From NCBI GenBank assembly GCA_000469685.2, contig LS997565.1, positions 39,990,519 to 40,054,518 of the forward strand: DNA of 64,000 bases, in the 5' to 3' direction. Shown here piece by piece: positions 36,801-46,461 of the stretch. This stretch comes from Haemonchus contortus (taxonomy: Eukaryota > Nematoda > Chromadorea > Rhabditida > Trichostrongylidae). Positions within the stretch are counted from its first letter, which is position 1, and the number at the start of each line of letters is the position of its first letter. Position numbers and translations under genes: made by a program. The notes under the pieces are model-generated. The model saw only the letters and a list, made by a program, of their open reading frames with translations, ran no database searches and was not told the DNA's origin.

Positions 36801-39553
36801 ACCCACAGAAACCGTGTGACGTCTCGGTGTTCTTCGGGTAACTTTATTTGTAAAAAGGCCTTCTGTATATCTGCTACCATTGTGTACTGGTGCGTTCGAA
36901 ATTGCAGGACTACCTCATGGATGAGAGGTGTCAGAGAATGTCCTTCATAGATCACGTCATTAAGACAAAGTTCGTTCTTTGCGTGAGAGGACGCGTCGAA
37001 TACTACTCGAAGCTTGGTAGACTTCGATGGTGTCCACACATGTCGGTGGGGTAGATAAAAGGTGGCAATTCTGTCCGGCTGGTCAGTTGCCTCTTCGATT
37101 ATTCCTTCCTGGAGATAGCTCGCGAATGTTTCGCTGTAGAGCTTGAGTTTTTCTTCGTCGCCATGGAGTGTTCGTAGGAGATTTTGTAATCTCCTCAGCG
37201 CTACGCTGAAGTTGTCCTTCAAATTTCTCACCTCTTCAGTGAAGGGAAATCCAGCAGTGATGTTGCCATTTTCTTTAACTATGGTCTTTCGGTAGTTATC
37301 CATGAACTTTATGACTGCCGCCTCGTCTATATCGTTCTGGGTATTGATTCCGAGCGATTCCAACTCATAGAGGTGTTTTATATCCTTCTTGTAGCTGTCG
37401 TTCGTTAGCGTAACAGGTGTAGCTACTATGAGCGAAGTACACTGGGTGTCACTGTTTCCGTTGTTAGGGAGAAGTGTACTGCTGGCACCGGAAATGGTAT
37501 AGCCAAAGACTGTTGGAGTGAGAACTAATCCTGATGGTAGCTTTATAACTGGATTGTGGTGTTCGATCACTTGATTTAGAAGGTCTTGTCCAATAAGTAG
37601 ATCGGGTGATAATTCTGACGGACGCAAAGTTTGCTGAGCGATCATGATTTTCTCCCTTTTGATGAAGCTTTTGTCAGCTTTCGATAGTAGAGCGGTTTTG
37701 GTGGTCGACGTCAGTTTCTCCTTAGTGAAAACTGACAGACGTTGCAGTTTCCTCGAGCTGCGTAAGCCCCTTAAGGTCACTTTCACTTCATTCGATTTGA
37801 AGGTTTCTTGAAGCTCTCCCATCCCTGTTATGGTAAATGACGTGGAGCTTATTGTCGGCAGTCTTAATCTGTTTCTCATTTCTGCCTTTATGAAGCTTTT
37901 CTGAGCTCCTGAATCAAGAAGAATAGTGATTGGCTGATAATCTCCGGTGGCTTCATTGAAGATCAAAGCGGAGGCCATTTGCAGCACGCATTGTCCTGAT
38001 ACCGGTCGTTCCGATGCTGTGGTGGAGTTCCGAGCAGGAGCAGCATGCAATGTTTGCACTCTGTTTGTTTCTCTCGAGTTATTACTATTTCTTGGTGTTG
38101 GCTGCTTGAAGCGGTTGGTTTGCGATGGAAGCGGCATCCTCGCAGCTCCATGTTGAGTGGAGTTCGGCGGTGGGTTTTGCCTACGATTAGGCAGGATCAT
38201 AGATTCCAGACCACTGCTCGATGTTATGCAGAGTGAGCCATGGTGATCCCCTTTGCATTTTGGACATGGTCCCATTGCTGTGCAGAATCTTGAGCCGTGA
38301 GTTTTATCGAAACATTTCCAGCACACTCCTTGGCGCTTGGCTTCCATTCGCCGAGTCTCAGGTGTAGGGAACCTGGCGCATTGTTGTGGTGAGTGCGATT
38401 CTCCGCACAGACATGTGTATCTCAGTCGATAACTGGGAAACTGCTTCATTTGGTTGCGTCCCCCGTTATGTCCTCTGGAGTTGTTCTGCATGGCTTGAGC
38501 GGTTTGAGTACCGAAGAGCGTCTTTGTCGTTAGTTCGGTGGTTTCTTGAAGCGTGATGATTTCATCAACGGCATCAAGAATATCCTTCACTTCGAATCCT
38601 GTGCCACTTTGATTTTCTTTCTTAATTACTTGGCTACAGATATTCTCTGTGAATTTGGAAAGGATAAGACGTCGCCATACTCTGTCTGCGTTCATTGGCA
38701 CTCCAGTTTGTTCTAGGTGCACGATGCGAGAAGATATGGAATTGAATGTATTTCGACAGCTCCTCGAATTTTCTTGAGCCCTAGGCAGATGCTCGATCTC
38801 GTTTATCAAGATATCGGCTATGCCTGATGATCTGTCGTACTGTTTCTTGAGTATATTCAGGGCGACATTGTACTTGTCGCCAATGACTGGAATGCTGCTA
38901 ATTGAAGCAGCTGCTTTTCCCTTTAATGCTTGTTTCAGGAAAAGAAATTTTTCCTGGTCACTCAAGTCCGTCTCGTTGTGTATGAGGGATTCGAAGACTG
39001 ACCAGAAGGTGTTGAACTCTCTGTAGTCTCCAGAGAATGTTGGAACTTCGAGCAGAGGGCGTCGAACTCGTATGCTACGTTCGCACAACGTATTGAGAGT
39101 ATCCCCTCCGCTGTGGTAATTGTGTTGGCTGCTACCAGCCTGGTTTGCAATGTTGGTGGCTTCCGCTATGAACGAGGCTTGCTGCGCCAATTCTTCCTTT
39201 CTGAACTCCATTTTGCTCAGCCATTGTATTATTGCGATTTCAAGGCCATTTGACTCGAGCTCCATGTGGTTGTTCAGCTCGAGCATCAGCTTTTCACGAT
39301 CCTTCTGTTCCGATCGTGAACTGATTGTTTCGATCGCTTTGTCGACATAGGTATCGTGAAGTTGTTTTGCCTTGGTGATTGTTGTTATCAAGTGGTTCAG
39401 CTGTGCAGTTTTTTCTCTTATGTACACCTCACATTCCTCCTTTTCAGTTGGGAATGTGAATGGGTTGTCCAAAAGTTTGAGATCTGACTCGCTTGAACGG
39501 ATCAGCCTGCATGCGTGCGTGATTTTTGTCTTGAATAGTTGAATCTCCGCCAT
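31784..39553 (-). CDS. BEL/Pao gag-pol-env polyprotein, 2589 residues, uninterrupted
   Basis: One frame carries the whole coding content. Residues about 150-310: Pao-type Gag (DUF1759-like, PLLEVPTFSGDYREF). 381-442: CCHC-like zinc knuckles (CWKCFDKTHGSRFC, CPKCKGDHHGSLC). 543-556: aspartic protease (ILLDSGAQKSF). About 845-1000: reverse transcriptase with LRVVFDASS, Asp at about 895 and YVDN at 973-976. 1137-1275: RNase H (VFVDSSKRAYACC, FSDSTIALCWI). 1449-1490: HHCC integrase zinc finger. Integrase core Asp 1520 (GVDFMGP), Asp 1583 (SDNGTNF), Glu 1633 (GGVWERM). From about 1897: env-like part with signal-like and membrane segments. There is no frameshift or stop between gag, pol and env. 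Release presumably depends on the element's own protease plus host signal peptidase; this is inferred. The start ATG at 39553 is the first of the frame. Confidence 0.95.
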   Translation of the reverse strand: MAEIQLFKTKITHACRLIRSSESDLKLLDNPFTFPTEKEECEVYIREKTAQLNHLITTITKAKQLHDTYVDKAIETISSRSEQKDREKLMLELNNHMELESNGLEIAIIQWLSKMEFRKEELAQQASFIAEATNIANQAGSSQHNYHSGGDTLNTLCERSIRVRRPLLEVPTFSGDYREFNTFWSVFESLIHNETDLSDQEKFLFLKQALKGKAAASISSIPVIGDKYNVALNILKKQYDRSSGIADILINEIEHLPRAQENSRSCRNTFNSISSRIVHLEQTGVPMNADRVWRRLILSKFTENICSQVIKKENQSGTGFEVKDILDAVDEIITLQETTELTTKTLFGTQTAQAMQNNSRGHNGGRNQMKQFPSYRLRYTCLCGESHSPQQCARFPTPETRRMEAKRQGVCWKCFDKTHGSRFCTAMGPCPKCKGDHHGSLCITSSSGLESMILPNRRQNPPPNSTQHGAARMPLPSQTNRFKQPTPRNSNNSRETNRVQTLHAAPARNSTTASERPVSGQCVLQMASALIFNEATGDYQPITILLDSGAQKSFIKAEMRNRLRLPTISSTSFTITGMGELQETFKSNEVKVTLRGLRSSRKLQRLSVFTKEKLTSTTKTALLSKADKSFIKREKIMIAQQTLRPSELSPDLLIGQDLLNQVIEHHNPVIKLPSGLVLTPTVFGYTISGASSTLLPNNGNSDTQCTSLIVATPVTLTNDSYKKDIKHLYELESLGINTQNDIDEAAVIKFMDNYRKTIVKENGNITAGFPFTEEVRNLKDNFSVALRRLQNLLRTLHGDEEKLKLYSETFASYLQEGIIEEATDQPDRIATFYLPHRHVWTPSKSTKLRVVFDASSHAKNELCLNDVIYEGHSLTPLIHEVVLQFRTHQYTMVADIQKAFLQIKLPEEHRDVTRFLWVKDILRPASGDNIRYFRFCRVPFGINASPAILNQCILKHIESSESDIAQELSKSLYVDNVLLEGTSADDLVYKYAESKKLFSSMGMNLRDYLSNSPSVNNRIPEADRTTTTEVKVLGILWNSIEDTISLKCCEKRFDKISKRTVLSQINGFCYDPLGLLSPLMTPAKVFLQDLHKQKYSWDAPLSSQDQRSWEEIKSNISGFEIILPRKVVEKSSDNTMSVFVDSSKRAYACCIYVTSTSNKGISETRLFTAKSKIAPMKKEQTIPRLELLSIFIGLSLAESTKQKTNMEIKQINIFSDSTIALCWIQGTRRLPPIVTTLVQKISLIWKRLQESCNVSFFHVPTQENVADCATRGVVKGNFVNHRWWCGPVWLNMPANRWPVKKAEDLHEQNSNTEEVYSCAANSVATTAIWPTENISNYLKLIRIVAYSARFIRKITKGKRLALSTTGLQTNAISAEEVVQAEKLIIQQEQAIYGSELMTQNKELNVRADKDGIFRKFGRLDNAELSFSAANPVHIPKQSKLGQLFAEYLHRSLLHCGTNQLLFNIRQRFWIPQDRLLCKRTLKHCVTCRRFNTAPFKYPNMGPLPTERVTQSPPFAHTGVDFMGPITVKSTSGEDLKRYVALFTCLVTRLVHLEVATDLSAKSFIFTLKRFIARRGVPVKIISDNGTNFRLTEHILSQNHNNDEDPHLSLFLAEHRITWNFIPPSSPWMGGVWERMVGTVKRSLQKTIGRRKLTDELLHTTLCEVESVVNSRPLTTIGDQDSPCETLRPIDFIYKDIRHGTTQLASEDYDGDPDFQALPELSSQKAAKLAISTTEKLTKKFWSLWKNEYLIELRDRHKVIGKKTRSPDQVPCVGDVVLLDDDSQLPRGQWPMALITDLITSRDGEIRSAMLQTSTGRIVQRPINRLIPLEIHSSTRSPEEQADKSPTVAKRTRRKTPSRPAKKAEVVVRQQPPRAAKNQVSYNGSRAEPKSAHSSTSALLMITMCALALLSPVSAAAISCSDKGAKINATLSSKAEICINYKECAIVPAEASITEVALPFEHLISQHTIQWRTIVDSRQYTETIVCPPGDVCKRINCIMCTEFLGNPHCAPRMVIAMLAMAIAIVLVPILLICYTTGCYIIFKQSSKRRGKMSMRARIPMKQPRDSLPMRQLSFPMRELSTLPRSSKIIIFSIVMIHLIAIGETCQYTHTLNANNTICSRSSYKTDCFDVQESTITLSQKRPQACFRLRNRNQTVGSMEVQLQHVFITCNPVVLFYTRDVNIVTESVKRCHLAGSCSSQKCAHISSRSEIPELHDTYEFPGIARCTTSCGGIGCGCLLPTPGCLFSRSYAKPKNDKIYQVFHCPTWQESALITFTYTGIKGGKRSEMITVDTQTTHVMKDANITLEFITMPVIPLLGTVFLGSVDSNHSEVAIIEEEDFFALRCSNLKSASNISECYVEDRCSCLPSETEAKCDCKNLDVNAKMTSTESRLPISSSVLHLQDDHGRVLGAMHSAVVDLTLSTSAMYHAESIIDDENCDITSTSLQGCYNCLRGAEVTFSCYSNRPIMIEIECQKRVFSATCNSSTAQTTVNIHSTVSRYKDSCKVKCGQKTHNLVISGVLAFHTHWRTPAGKRLTEHANYVNIFNYPDLGHLLDVAMDHWKSAVMAFVAVAIFVAMMVLTIPKIIVRALC

Positions 39554-39639
39554 TTTGATGCTGGAGCTGTTTGAGATCGGTAGTTGCTTTTTTGTGCTTT
39601 GTCGGATTTGAGCACAAGCTGTTCGAAACCAATGAGCGT

Positions 39640-40350
39640 CTGAACTGTGTGAAGTTTCTAGCTCAGTTCGATGTCTTTTTTTTGAAACACCTTGGCTTCG
39701 TGTAGGATGTGTTTCCTGCCACGCGGGTCTTTGAGTTCCTCAGGGAGGAATTGATGTGAAGACTTGACTTTTTGGCTAGTGATCTAGTCAAAAATTTGCC
39801 AAATTTTCTAGTCCTCAGGGAGGATTGTTCGGTAGTTAGCTATCTTCTGTTCTCTCACTGTGGAAAGATTGTGCAGAAGATTTTTGCTTGTTTCCCGGTT
39901 CTTTTTGAAGAACTCGCAGGAAAATTTCCCGATTTCTGGGAAAGAATAGAAATGTCCTTCTGTCTCTCACTGGGAGAGCTAGCGCAGAAGGATATGTCTA
40001 GTTTCTGTATTCCTCAGGGAGGAATCAGAATAGATGCTTGAGCTTTGACCAGTGATGTGGTCAAAGGCTTGCCAGATTTTGCTTTCCTCAGGGAGGAATG
40101 TGGAGCAAATTGGCTGAGTGAACCTTCTGTCTTTCACTGGGGAAAGCTAGCGAAGAAGGCTTTTTGATTTCTGTATTCCTCAGGGAGGAATCAGATCGGA
40201 GAGTCAAGTTTGACCAGTGATGTGGTCAAAGATTGGCCAGATTTTGCTTTCCTCAGGGAGGAATGTTTAGCAAATTGGCTGTTTGTTGAACCTTCTATCT
40301 TTCACTGAGGAAAGCTAGCTTAGAAGGGATCGCTTCCAACGGTCGATGCA
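39640..40350 (-). repeat. Array of repeated hairpins in the retroelement leader
   Basis: Three hairpin types recur between primer site and gag. Type B, TTCCTCAGGGAGGAA: 39736, 39811 (variant), 40010, 40084, 40176, 40249. Type C, TTTGACC...GGTCAAA: 39768 (variant), 40044, 40209. Type A, CCTTCT...GAAGG about 36 nt, with inner TTTC/GAAA-type pairing and often AGCTAGC: 39844, 39956, 40123, 40291. The order C-B-A-B repeats with a period near 165 bp. The loops vary little and the stems are kept. Likely a structured RNA (packaging, dimerisation or translation control); the role is inferred. Confidence 0.85.
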
Positions 40351-40353
40351 CCA
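40336..40353 (-). other. Primer-binding site, tRNA-Gly type
   Basis: The plus strand reads CGGTCGATGCACCA just outside the 5' LTR. That equals the 3' end of nematode tRNA-Gly(GCC) with its CCA as I recall it, so the RNA strand is complementary to that tRNA. Spacing to the LTR is one to three bases depending on where the LTR is taken to end. Confidence 0.75.
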
Positions 40354-40354
40354 A

Positions 40355-40749
40355 TTTGGTGGATTACCAAGGGAAGATTGTATTCAGGACGTGTAACAAA
40401 GGTTTATTAACACGCCTAGTACAAAGATCGACCATAATAATACATTCACGGGGTTTATATACACAATATGTGGGCGGTCCTCAGATACCGTATCGCCACT
40501 GGACCTTAGGGGGCCCGTGGCGGTACTCAAGCTCGGGGGATGAAAGAGCGGACCGCGCCAACGGCAGAACTTAAGCTACCTACTTGATTGCACACTTATG
40601 ATACCGCCAGGTCATGCCTGTGGTCTCAACTCAAGAGATACTTACGTTAAGTTATGCCTATGGTTAATATGTTGAACTAGCATGTTATCTATCATACTGG
40701 TAAAGGCTAGTTCTACTATAAACATCTATATGGTTGTGAATCCACAACA
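40355..40749 (-). repeat. 5' LTR
   Basis: Second 395-bp LTR copy, reading the same as 31065-31459. On the minus strand it holds TATATAAA (40461-40454) and about 50 bp later AATAAA (40408-40403), so a short R region is expected between them. Confidence 0.95.
40454..40461 (-). promoter_or_regulatory. TATA box of the LTR promoter
   Basis: TATATAAA on the sense (minus) strand within the 5' LTR. Transcription would start about 25-30 bp farther, near 40425, upstream of the AATAAA at 40408-40403. Position inferred from the motif only. Confidence 0.55.
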
Positions 40750-40754
40750 GTTCC
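40750..40754. other. Target-site duplication, right copy (GTTCC)
   Basis: Directly follows the end of the right LTR and matches the left flank at 31060-31064. Confidence 0.85.
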
Positions 40755-43044
40755 TTTGTAGTACCTCTTCTTTACTAGAATGTAAAACTGCAGGTTTGAC
40801 TTGGACTTCTGTTTTTCTAGTCTATTTATTTTGTGTGTAGGGATGGCGAACAAATTCCAAAGTCGGGCTAGACGATGCACTTGTACGGATCATTTATTCA
40901 AGATCTGCTCACAGTCACAAACGAAAACGATATGGACGCTCACAGCGATAGGTGAAGCGAACATTTAAAGAAGCTGTTGAGGACAAATTCGAAAAAGTAG
41001 CTTATCGAGGACGTTATGTCCAGGCAGTACGCAGACACAAGAGCACTTAAAAGACCAGATTGCTTGAAAAGCTTCCATTTATCACACTGGAAGATTTTCA
41101 TTTTTGGTTAAGACAAAGTTCCTTATCGGAGCTTTCACTAGCCGCTATGTTCTCATTCGGGGACGTGTCAGGGCAGTGCAGCGTTGACTTCATGCCGTGC
41201 ATCTCTGAAACCGACAATGATGGAACAACAGTTGCGCAACTGTTTGGGGTAACGGAACTTCTCCCAGAATTCCCACGGCCTGCGACTCTGGAGAGCCCAA
41301 CGACGATGTACAAAGAGACCTGTACTTCCGTCTAACTTGCCCCAAATGGCAGCAGTCGGTAGTCCTTAAGCCACTAATCGGGATAGTTCAACGAAAAGGC
41401 GAAGCGCTAAGCCATGAAACTCTATGAGCGAATAGTGTTTTATAGAAGTTTTTCTTCGATGGGTTCCCAACGGCAGCTTATTGGAGCAGCGTGAAAAAGC
41501 AAGCAAGTACTGTAGTTGATGATCACTGGGGATCGCCTTCTACCCACTGAGATCGACGGCATTGTCAAACCACCATTGTCGCATTCAACTGCGAAAGCTT
41601 TCCTTTTCGGAGGCAACTTGTGCCCAGCAGACTTTAGGTTTAGAATTTTGTCATTGTGAAGAATACAATCATCGAAGCAAAGATCGGGGTTCGTTAGGGC
41701 GACACTACAGTGCCATAAATTTCAATGCCGCTCTCATGTATCAAACAAAATGGAAAGGCGAATGTGTGAAGGTCGAGAGTCTGGTGCTACGCTTTTGCAG
41801 TCTTGTTGTAACGGACGAATGAATCAATTTTAATAGTAGATGGGAGTTTATAAGGAGGAAGCCCTGCTAACGCTTCATTAATTTGCTTCGGAAAGGGGTG
41901 TTGAGTTGGTCAGGATCACACACATCACAGAACTTCAGCTCTTTTCACCTGCCTACTACAGCCGTTTATGTGGACCGTGAGGAAGTGTGATTGGCAAGTG
42001 GGTGGATGATGTTGGAGCCTAGCGGTTATCACCCTTATACGTTTAATTTGGAACAGAACCATTACTGGATTAGCAGGTAATTCGGCATGTAAAACTATAA
42101 ATAAGAATTCGGTCACGTACTAGGCGTAAAAGCAGAGAAACATTTATAGTGAGAATTGTTTCTGGAAAGCAGCGGAGACGCCCATCCTAGCTTTGTTACA
42201 AGCGTGTTCAACCAGTGACTCCTGCTCAGGTGGTAGTAAGCTCCCCAACCGGTATGAGAGCTATGTAGGCTGGTGAACCGTGCCTTCCATTTTGGAACAC
42301 GTAGGCTTTAATTCTGTGGGTCTGAGGTTCGGCCTACTTCACAGACTCAATTGAATGGTGAATAAGAACAATATTGCCTACTGTGAAACAGCTTCTTCTC
42401 AATCTACCACAAATTCTGAGGCCAACGTGCCAGCCTGACCGGACAATATCAGTAACGCTATGTACATCAAAGGTAAGGTGGATTGCAACTGCCACGCCAA
42501 TTCGCTGAACTGGCAATTCAAACCGTTGACGAATTACACGCAAATTTTCTCGAAAAGGCCCATTTTAGATGTTACCAGCAAAAGCGTTGGTAATATTGGC
42601 CTTTCAAGTCCTCCTCTTTTATACTCCCCATCCTTACACTGAATTTAATTGAGCGAGGTTTTCTGTTAAGACGATTTCTTCATCAGGAACTTCTGGTGCG
42701 GAATTTCGTTGAATTTTAATATTGCTGAATTCTTTATTTCTTTTAATTATTAAGTTTACAAAAAATATGGTCTGATGGCTGGGCTGTGCATGGTTATTAA
42801 TTTCTTTGTGTGAAGAGTAAAATAAATTACTATTTCGCTATTCTCTCGTGCCCTTCCTTGGATTTTTGATCAGATGGTTTTTGCTTTTGGAAGATTTGGT
42901 CACGCTACTTCCGCCTGACAACCAATCATGTCTAATTAGTGAGCAGTCATCTCTTGCAAACAGTCGCTTGAACTTCATGACAGCCAAAAATTCCATCGGT
43001 CATGTTCTCATTCTGTTCATAACAACTTTGCTTTTTCTTTCCTT

Positions 43045-43130
43045 GGGTTGGTTTGGTGTTGTGACAAGTGGCGCACTACATCCATCCATAGTCAGAGGAT
43101 CGAATCGAAGACCGATACTCGTACAAGATG
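43045..43130 (+). repeat. tRNA-like SINE head fragment
   Basis: TTGTGACAAGTGGCGCACTA followed by AGAGGATCGAATCG, matching the head of the SINE family; middle and tail absent. Confidence 0.4.
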
Positions 43131-43744
43131 AAGGTTCATTTCTATAACGGGATTCAGTGAACCGAGAAACCCTGTCTTTTTAATGGAGCTGTAAAATCTC
43201 TCTCCATAAATGTAATAAAAATTATTATACTCAGAAGATCGATTGAGCTGGATACAAGTGAAATTCTCTTTTCGAGATGTTCAGATGCTGTAGAATTTTT
43301 CAAAATCAATTCATCATTCAATTCTTCTCCCACTGTTTTTGATTCTTGCGAACCTTCTTCAGCTTTTCTGAATTGTAACTAAACTGAATTTTGTAGACTC
43401 ACACTAAGAAGTCATTTCTTTTCAGAGCGATACCTGAGTGATAAAGAGGGCGATTGACTCATTCCGTTCGCCCTTTCCTTCTGATTTTCCCCGTTCTCAT
43501 TCCAGTACGCCAGGTAAATCTCTACGCAGGACAGGAAGTCTGGACAGAAATGTCATTCCTAACTGCCGGCAGAGATGAAGGGTTGCTCAGAGTAAAGTTT
43601 GATTTCTGTAGACAGAAAGATAGCATAAAGAATAAAGCCTCTTACGAATTCCGTTTGTGAATGTCCCCGCCTTTCAATCAGAATCGCAGTAGCCGCTTGA
43701 ATATGTTCATATGTGGCTTACACAATAGTTTGCGGTGACCACCA

Positions 43745-43915
43745 ATGTACAAATTAGTGTTTTTAACCTCCCAAACGAGTCTGGTACACCTCAACGACTC
43801 TGGAGGTTTGGAAGGCTTGACTGGCTTAGGCGAGTATCGATTCAAGGATCGAACCTAAATTGAGCGTTAACGATATGTAGTGCGTCACAAGCCACTAGGC
43901 CACCCTAGAGGGAGG
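43745..43915 (-). mobile_element. SINE head and middle, minus strand
   Basis: Minus strand: GGTGGCCTAGTGGCTTG (box A-like), TAGGTTCGATCCTTG (box B-like), then CAAACCTCCAGAGTCG and ACCAGACTCGTTTGGGAGG. The clearest pol III-type internal promoter of the set together with the copy at 56730. The 3' tail is lost. Confidence 0.65.
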
Positions 43916-44919
43916 GCATCATCATTAGAGAAGTCAAAGACAAGGAGGATCTGGAAATTCTAGGAAGAAGCCGGCGAAAATTTTTACATTACTGATTTCT
44001 GTGTGCAGAGCAACTTGATATTCTTAACGAATAAAATGAGCTTGGTTTTAGCCCTATCTGGTTTCAAGACCACCTATGAAGCCTTATTTTATAATCCGTC
44101 CAAATCGGTGTGAATATCTCGTGTGTTCCTAATCAAATTTTATTTCTTTGATGCATCTTTTAAAAGCTAAATTCTGTGGTCTGTCCGTTATGAGAACTTA
44201 AGTGTGAGATTTTTCCCATTTTTTTTCTCGATTCTTAAGGACACCTGAGACAAACAGTGCAATTAGCAACCCTTTCGAGATACTTATTTACATTTCGAAA
44301 TCATAGCTACTTCATCATTGCTCTACTTTAGTAGTGAGTTCAAAGATTCTCTACTTTCTGATATTTTAATGTTTCGCACGGAACACCTTCGGTGGCCCAC
44401 GCTATGATATGTATGCTCGAAGGCTTAAGAGCACGCTCTTTGTGCCGACTTAATCAGGATAGTATTCCGCCATACGTCATGGCATGAAGATTGAAGGTTT
44501 TCCCGAATGTTGCCATCAAGGATGGTTAGTACTTACCCGTTGCTCCGTAGAATGTTTGGGTCAGTAACGGTAACGTGCTCTTACTCTGTTGTAGTTGATG
44601 TCGAAGCAATTACATATTAGTTATGGAGTAACGTAATCCCTACGGTAACGGTTACTCGCCATTTTTCCTTGACATTGAAGAATTCAGATAAATGGATTTC
44701 ATAGGTGATTATTTGTCCTAGATCTCTGATAGGGCCTATCTTCTTTGCGAGCAGTTATCATGAGTTCCACGATTCCTCTTCTGGTAAATATCTTTGAGAG
44801 GTCAATTCCTTTACCTCATCTAAATTCGCACTGGAACCGTACTTTGTGAGTATCACTCCCCCTAAATCACTGTTTGAGTCTCATTTTTGTTTCTTTCCCT
44901 TTCCTTGACTCAAGTAATA

Positions 44920-45480
44920 TTCTCGACGACTGCTGTGCCTCCTTTTGTTAACCAAAAAAGTCCGTGCAGCTGATAGCTGCTTCCCAGCTTTGATTATCGG
45001 GGAAACTCACTCGCGACTGAAGGAGCACTGTATTTTGTCAAGAGAAGGAGGTTCAGCGATCTTACTTTGAAGAATCCTAGCGAATATACGAGCTCTCTCA
45101 TCTCCGCCCTGAGCTTGACCCTCCCTTTCTAGTAGCTTTCTTGAAATATTTATCTGTCCTAGGGAATACAAGTGGTTGAGCTTCGAATATATCTGAATTT
45201 CTATGTTTCGATTGAAATCAGAAAATGATAACGATGAACCGAATGCCCTTAGCTTCCTTTACTCAACCTCCTTTACTTAACCAAAGCAGTACTTGTACTT
45301 GACCGCTGTCTTACAGCTTTTAAAATCGGGGAAACCCGTTAGCGAGTCATGGGGTACTTCTTTACGGTGGTTTAGGAAAGGAGCAAAACTGAGAATGATC
45401 CTACATTTCTTTTTGTTTTCTTGAAATATCTATGTATGTTCTCATCGAAATCAGAAAATGACAACGGTGAACCATGTGCC
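44920..45480 (+). repeat. Diverged tandem duplication
   Basis: Two roughly 250-340-bp units. The first has CCTTTTGTTAACCAAAAAAG, ATTATCGGGGAAACTC and GAAATCAGAAAATGATAACG; the second (from about 45270) has CCTTTACTTAACCAAAGC, AAAATCGGGGAAACCCG and GAAATCAGAAAATGACAACG in the same order. Both precede the nuclear receptor gene. No coding content is evident; whether they are regulatory or mobile remnants is open. Confidence 0.6.
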
Positions 45481-46461
45481 ATGCCAAACATTAATCTGCC
45501 TTTTCGAATATGTATGGCACTTTTTCATCACATGCTCAGTACAAACCGCCCCATTTCAACTTATCGATCTGTTTACACTACGAGTCTCCTGAATTACGAT
45601 GAAAGAACTGTGTTGTCACGATGATGATGGTGTGGCAAGCGAACGTGTTTCCTCGCCATCAAAAAAAAACTGGATGAGGCATCGATGGTCGTCCGGTACA
45701 AGGTGCTTGCCTATTCGATGTCTAGGTGCATAATGATGAAAATTAGCCCTTGAGTCAGTCGTTGGTTCAAGTCTACTTGGGATTCTTGTACCCGTTTTAC
45801 CATTTGTTATCAAATGTTTTCCTATATTACTGTTGCTGTTGTCATCGATTTCTATCTATTCCTATGTCCTTGAAGGAAATGCTGCTTTTTCGTCGCCACG
45901 ATGGCGGTTTACTACTTTATTGTTCGTTGCTTTGTTGCGAGTAATGTTAGATTCCGTAGCTCTATTGTCCCCATACTGAATCTTGTAGATCTGGCGCAAG
46001 TGCAAAGTGTTCGAGAAGTTTCACCCAATTGTGGTGGCGGATCGAGTGCCGAAGACACGAGGACAATAATTATTGGCAAGTATTCATTGTTATGGGGATA
46101 TATTCGAATTTTTATTCTATGCTGATAGGTCTGAAAGCTATAAACTCCAGCGTTTTTGAACTTCGTTCTGATGAAGAACGTATCCGTACAGTTGGAGAAT
46201 TGAAAAATAGGCTTCAAAAATCACTTTTTCTAGAGGCCTAAATTTCTTCATAGCCATATTTTCTAGAAAAAATTCAAGCTAAACTAAGCTACGGATAGAT
46301 TCATTTTTAAGATTGTTGGACTGGGCAAGAAGTGAATTAGGCTTTGTCAGGTCCCATTCTCTGTTTTGATGTAGTTATACTACGCTTATTGTATCGCTCC
46401 CCACAGATCGATGAATTTTTGGAGGTAACATTGAAATAGTCCATTGCTGGAAGCATTCCAG
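45481..46461. other. Likely holds the missing nuclear receptor 5' exon
   Basis: The first coding exon should end one base into a codon. One candidate is the ATG frame at about 45868 (MSLKEMLLFRRHDG) ending at a weak GGCG/GTTTAC donor near 45906, which has the right phase, but the donor is poor and nothing else supports it. Confidence 0.2.

Larger units (their letters stand above)
31065..40749 (-). mobile_element. Complete BEL/Pao env-bearing LTR retroelement (endogenous retrovirus)
   Basis: A 9685-bp element in minus orientation: 5' LTR at 40355-40749, leader with primer site and hairpin array, one open gag-pol-env frame (39553-31784), 3' LTR at 31065-31459. Target duplication GTTCC at 31060-31064 and 40750-40754; the match can be extended to GTTCCTT if the LTR is taken to end in CCACCA. 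Five bp is usual for BEL/Pao. The LTRs read as identical and the frame has no internal stop, so insertion was recent and coding capacity looks preserved. Gene order and the env type are those known from nematode BEL elements such as Ascaris Tas and C. elegans Cer7/Cer13. Confidence 0.96.
40755..44919. other. Between retroelement and nuclear receptor
   Basis: Two SINE fragments (43045, 43745) are the only identified features. Frames at 41060-41335 and 41562-41822 are mildly protein-like but match no family, have no supporting splice partners, and are left uncalled. Confidence 0.4.

Noticed and set aside
32669..39350. Several frames antisense to the retroelement polyprotein
   Set aside because: Shadows of a strong coding frame on the other strand; no motifs.
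43840..43915. tRNA gene candidate with box A and box B
   Set aside because: It continues directly into the SINE middle and lacks convincing paired arms; it is the tRNA-like head of a SINE.
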